Source: an uncultured Ureaplasma sp. (GTDB lineage: Bacteria > Bacillota_I > Bacilli_A > Mycoplasmatales > Mycoplasmoidaceae). From it: 21,190 nt of DNA. Shown here piece after piece: positions 18,072 through 21,190 of the stretch (positions are counted from its first letter, which is position 1; every line of letters starts with the position of its first letter). The notes beneath the pieces are model-generated. The model did not search any database and was not told the origin of the DNA. It saw only the letters and a list, made by a program, of their open reading frames with translations. The stretch is from assembly GCA_910589685.1 (NCBI GenBank), contig CAJUTA010000038.1, positions 1 through 21,190 on the forward strand. Direction: 5' to 3'. Made by a program: the position numbers and the translations under genes.

Positions 18072-18640
18072 TATTTATTATTTAAAATTATTTCACTAAT
18101 TTGTTTAATTGCATTTGATGCAACATCATTAACAACAACATGTTGATAATTTTTTTGTTCTAATAATTCTTGTTTTGCAACTTCAACACGATTGTTTATA
18201 ACATCAATTGTTTCTGTGTTACGATTCAATAGTCTATTTTTTAATTCATCAATACTTGGTGGAGCAATAAATATGGAAATCATTTCATCACTATTAAATT
18301 TAGAAAAAATAGTTTTTGCACCTTTTACTTCTATTTCAATAATAATATTCTTTCCTTGATTAATAACATCATAGACATATTGCTTTGGAGTACCATAATA
18401 GTTTCCACAAAATTCTTCATATTCAATTAGCATATCATTCTTAATTTCTTCTAAAAACTCTTCTTTTGTTTTAAAGAAATAATCTTTTCCATGAATTTCG
18501 TTTTCACGTTTTGGTCGAGTTGTCATCGAGATAGAAAAAACAAGATTCAAATCTTTATTTTTTGAAATCTCATCAATGATTGTTTTTTTACCAACACCAG
18601 ATGGTCCACTAATTAATATGATTTTACCTTTTTTGTTCAT
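18071..18640 (-). CDS. gmk: Guanylate kinase
   Basis: Phosphorylates GMP to GDP with ATP. The 189 residues include the P-loop GPSGVGKKT, the GMP-binding [17 protein letters not shown], the [15 protein letters not shown] segment and the lid [13 protein letters not shown]. The P-loop has Lys where most gmk proteins have Ser or Gly before Thr. No Shine-Dalgarno is seen; instead an AATCTAAT/ATTAGATT hairpin (arms at 18641-18648 and 18670-18677) lies directly before the ATG. Overlaps rlmN by one base. Confidence 0.95.
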   Translation of the reverse strand: MNKKGKIILISGPSGVGKKTIIDEISKNKDLNLVFSISMTTRPKRENEIHGKDYFFKTKEEFLEEIKNDMLIEYEEFCGNYYGTPKQYVYDVINQGKNIIIEIEVKGAKTIFSKFNSDEMISIFIAPPSIDELKNRLLNRNTETIDVINNRVEVAKQELLEQKNYQHVVVNDVASNAIKQISEIILNNK

Positions 18641-18677
18641 AATCTAATTATTTAAAATTATAAATGATTATTAGATT
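18641..18677 (-). promoter_or_regulatory. Hairpin directly upstream of gmk
   Basis: An 8-bp stem AATCTAAT/ATTAGATT encloses about 21 nt in the gap between the HNH gene stop and the gmk ATG. It lacks a T run, so it is not a clear terminator; it could affect gmk translation. Confidence 0.3.
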
Positions 18678-18693
18678 CTTTTTGTTTTTATAC

Positions 18694-19647
18694 TTATACA
18701 GGATAATTCTTATTTCGATATTCCAAAAATTCATTAACATTTGATGTTTTTGAATATTTTAATAATTCATAACATTTTTCAAATTCTTTTATTTTCATAT
18801 ACATATCACTTGAATTTGAATGATTTGAAATTTTAATAGTTCAATCTGAGTTGAATGTAAATTTATGTTTATCAAACAAAATATGATGATTTGCACACAA
18901 AGTTATTCCATTATCAATATTGTATCTTTCAATATTTTCTTTGCAATCACAATATGGTTTTATATGACATGCTTGTAATAATTCAGGAGTTTGTTCACAA
19001 CAAATTAAACATTTTTTGTCTCTATCTTTAACTTTCTTTGCAAATGTATGTTGATATTGTCTAATTTTAATTTCAGTCAATTTATAATTATTTTCTTCAT
19101 ATATTTGACTATCAATGAAATAATCAAAACAATCTAATTCACTATTAGAAAAACTTTGATAAGTTGGCACACATTTTTTAAATACATTACAACAATAATT
19201 AAAAATGTATTTTTGCAATTCATTTATATTTTGATTTAAATCTATTTCATTTATTGAAATTCTAATTGTTTTATCCTTTTTATTAAAAGTTCATACTTTG
19301 TTGTGATTTGCTAATCTAGTAGTAGGCATTTCAAAAATATGAGTTAATAATTGTTTTTTTAATTTATCATTAAATCCTAAATAAATTTCAAAATCTTTTT
19401 TTGATTTTTGTTTAATCAATTGATCATAAAGATCAACATCACTAGTGATTAAATCATAATATTCTTTTAATATTTCGTTATTATCTAAAGAAATATCACG
19501 ATTAAATATAGATTCATTTAAATTATTGAAATATTTAAATATAGAAATGACTAAGGCTGGTTTATAAGGATATTTATAACCATTACTAAGTGGTGCATTT
19601 CTATCAATTGCTTTCAAAAAATTATTTAATTCTACAGAAACATCCAT
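18694..19647 (-). CDS. HNH endonuclease, restriction-like
   Basis: 317 residues. The C-terminal half holds an HNH domain: KCLICCEQTPELLQACHIKP, then YNIDNGITLCANHHILFDKHKFTF. This is the CxxC...HIKP...NGI.LC..HH.LFD layout of restriction-type HNH nucleases. The N-terminal half (DVSVELNNFLKAIDRN... KPALVISIFKYF) resembles the N-terminus often found in such proteins. TGA is used as Trp at two or more sites. No methyltransferase gene lies next to it in the window, so it is an orphan: possibly a methyl-dependent or modification-sensing nuclease, or the remains of a restriction-modification system. A TATAAA (19670-19675, minus) may be its -10. It lies just upstream of gmk on the same strand, 53 nt away. 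Confidence 0.85.
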
Positions 19648-19742
19648 AACAAAATATTTTTTTAATAATTTTATAAAAATATGTTTACTTTTAAATATTG
19701 AAATAATAAAAAATAATTGTTATTATGATTTTATTTTTTATA

Positions 19743-19772
19743 CTAGTTATACACTTTCTAGTTATACACTTT
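19743..19772. repeat. 15-bp perfect tandem repeat
   Basis: CTAGTTATACACTTT occurs twice in direct succession, in the gap between the HNH gene and the orphan lipoprotein cassette. It marks the region just outside the inverted repeat. Confidence 0.9.
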
Positions 19773-19803
19773 CAAAAATGATATTTTTTTTCATTACTAA
19801 TAA

Positions 19804-20301
19804 ATTTTGACTACTGAAAATAGCACATCAAAATCACCTACTTTAAAAACTATTGTTAACTTATTTGCTGCCGATGCTAACTCAATAAGTAGTTTAATAA
19901 ATGAAACAGATGTTTTAACTGGTTGAGCAGATGAAACAAGTACAAATAATCGTACAGGAAAAACTACTCCAGCTCCTACTACTAAACCACGTAAATGAAA
20001 AACAATTAACGGATTAAAATGATTCTACAATCCAGCAGACAATACAATTAGTTGTTCTAATTTAGTTAATGGTTACATTTACCAAAAAGAAACTACAGAT
20101 CAATCATCTTCTCGTGCAACAAGTCCAGCATTCCAACAATTCAAAGACAACCAATCAATTACAGTTACAATTAATGTTGCAAGTGATTTTGGTGATTCAC
20201 TTAAAGGAAATGATGCTAGCACTCCACCATCAACAGGTGGTAGCGGCAAAACAACACAAGGTGGCAACAGTCGAACAACTGGATCAAAAAAATATAATTA
20301 A
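19804..20301 (+). pseudogene. Orphan 3' cassette of an LRR lipoprotein gene
   Basis: Open frame of 165 codons plus stop, lacking signal peptide and LRR part. An in-frame TAA at 19801 precedes it, and the only early start is a TTG at 19807. The first part after a short leader (TTENSTSKSPT) is identical at DNA level to the left-edge gene. It continues with a Thr/Pro linker (TTPAPTTKPRKW), a SITVTINVASDF segment similar to the end of the right-edge lipoprotein, and a Gly/Ser/Thr-rich tail ending SKKYN. TGA is read as Trp at least three times. It is probably a silent donor cassette or a recombination remnant. If translated it would lack a secretion signal. Confidence 0.75.
19830..19953. repeat. 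Inverted repeat, right copy (exact match to 1-124)
   Basis: 124 bp identical to the reverse complement of 1-124. The match begins abruptly at AAAATCACC: upstream, this copy has AGCACATC where the other has GGAACTAA. The copy continues into unique sequence only because the left partner runs off the window. Confidence 0.93.
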
Positions 20302-20356
20302 CACTAAATATAAGTAATAATTTTATTGATTTAGTTTGATATAAAAATAAAAAAAT

Positions 20357-20390
20357 AAAAAACTAGCAATTTTATTTTTGCTAGTTTTTT
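20357..20390. terminator. Bidirectional terminator between the lipoprotein cassette and gene
   Basis: AAAAAACTAGCAA (20357-20369) and TTGCTAGTTTTTT (20378-20390) form a perfect 13-bp stem with an 8-nt loop and T-rich ends on both strands. It suits the convergent reading frames ending at 20301 (+) and 20430 (-). Confidence 0.88.
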
Positions 20391-20429
20391 ATTTTTTTTA
20401 AATTATTATAAATAAATTATTTATTAAAA

Positions 20430-21190
20430 TTATGCAATAATTTTTGTTTTAATTTCACTTGAAACAAAAATAGTTACTGAAAGTGGCTCTTTAAAAGATT
20501 CAAAAGTTTTTGTTCCACTATTATCAAAAACAAATCCATTAACTTGTGAACATTTAATTGTACTTGTTGTAGGATCAAAAAGTCATTCTAAACTATTTAA
20601 TGTTTTTGTTCTTGTTGCATTAGGATCTGTAGAAGTAGTATCTTTTTTATCTCAACCACTAGCTAAAAGAGTTGTTTTGTCAGCTTCACTAGAAACATTT
20701 GAACTGTCTGGTGAGAATAAGTTAATAATTGCAGCTAATTGAGTTGATTCTTGTGTTCCAGAATCTAGTCCAACAGAACTATCACTTGTACCAAAAGTAA
20801 TTGAACCAATAGTTGTATTTACAAATGCACCAGAATTAAATGTTGTAAATGTTGATGGTAATTGTAGATTTGAAATAAGTGAGTATTTTTCTAAATTAGA
20901 TGAACTAATAGTATTTCCTGTGAAATTAAGTTCATTAACTTCAACTTTAATATTTTGTGTATTAGCAACAAATTGTTCAAATTCAGATTGTTGACCTGTT
21001 GCAACTGGTTTTCAATTAACTGAATTAGCTGAAACACTTAAGTTAGTACCTGTAGTTAACATTCCAGCAAATTGTTGCATTTGAGCTGCTGTTACATCTT
21101 TTCCACCTTTAATTTCAATAGTTGAACCAGATTGGAAAGAGAATGCATTATTTGCAATTCCATTGTCCGCAATAGCAACACTAGTTGGAA
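20430..21190 (-). CDS. LRR lipoprotein family, C-terminal part (5' end beyond window)
   Basis: About 253 codons visible, entering from the right edge and ending at TAA 20430-20432. Paralogue of the gene at the left edge: its first 119 bp are identical, then it diverges but keeps the same order of motifs (SVNWKPVATGQQSEF, LNFTGNTISSSNLEKYS, NTTIGSITFGT, IINLFSPDSSNVSS, LEWLFDPTTSTIKC, SVTIFVSSEIKTKIIA). It ends without the Gly/Thr-rich tail of the plus-strand cassette. LRR and signal peptide must lie outside the window. The mosaic of identical and diverged blocks suggests gene conversion among family members. Confidence 0.88.
21072..21190. repeat. Direct repeat, right copy (match to 472-590)
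   Basis: 119 bp identical to 472-590 and in the same orientation, inside the paralogous lipoprotein gene. It likely continues beyond the right edge into the LRR part. Confidence 0.92.

Noticed and set aside
20069..20317. Gln-rich plus-strand frame overlapping the lipoprotein cassette
   Set aside because: Out of frame with the family-homologous frame, which alone shows conserved sequence.
20650..20670. Self-target of crRNA B in the right lipoprotein gene
   Set aside because: Only AACCACTAGC matches, and not at the seed end of the spacer; a 10-nt match is expected by chance.

Overview
The window looks like a mollicute (Mycoplasma-type) chromosome. It is strongly AT-rich, UGA is read as tryptophan in almost every long gene (lipoproteins, Cas9, Cas1, subtilase, RlmN, HNH nuclease), start signals are sparse, and the surface genes encode lipoproteins with leucine-rich repeats. 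I cannot name the species from sequence alone.

Layout. (1) 1-2196, minus: 5' part of a BspA-like LRR lipoprotein running off the left edge, with a promoter whose -35 box abuts a T12 tract. (2) 2449-4776, minus: a four-TM membrane protein, nicotinate phosphoribosyltransferase (pncB), ribosomal protein S21 (rpsU) and RNase P RNA (rnpB) with its terminator. The RNA starts one base after the rpsU stop. (3) 5136-12441: folD on the plus strand, followed 5 nt later by a type II-A CRISPR-Cas locus (cas9, guide-RNA region, cas1, cas2, csn2). (4) 12515-16021, minus: a large subtilisin-like (S8) protease. (5) 16154-19647, minus: HNH endonuclease, gmk, rlmN and rsgA; the last three overlap and look like one operon. 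(6) 19743-21190: an orphan 3' cassette of the lipoprotein family on plus, facing the 3' part of another family member on minus, with a shared terminator.

The most unusual part is the guide-RNA region, 9987-10430. There is no ordinary repeat-spacer array. Two 117-bp units differ only in a central 29-bp segment. On the minus strand each unit reads: promoter-like element ending TATACTAAAAAC, 29-nt spacer, 36-nt repeat, then a hairpin terminator. Each therefore looks like a private monocistronic crRNA gene with no upstream repeat. A minus-strand tracrRNA (36-nt anti-repeat with only G-U wobbles, SpCas9-like nexus, one stem-loop, terminator) lies next to them, divergent from cas1. The promoter-like element is itself repeat-like and inverted, so each spacer sits between two oppositely oriented, potentially tracrRNA-compatible flanks.

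The protein part shows damage or sequence error. cas9 has one in-frame TAA at 9461-9463 that cuts off the PAM-interacting domain, although 168 further codons stay open in frame. csn2 has two single-base homopolymer frameshifts; correcting both restores a normal Csn2 C-terminus. cas1 and cas2 look intact.

At the larger scale, 124 bp at the left edge are repeated exactly, inverted, at 19830-19953, inside lipoprotein genes. The CRISPR locus and housekeeping genes therefore lie on a roughly 20-kb segment bounded by inverted repeats, which suggests recombination-driven surface variation or inversion.
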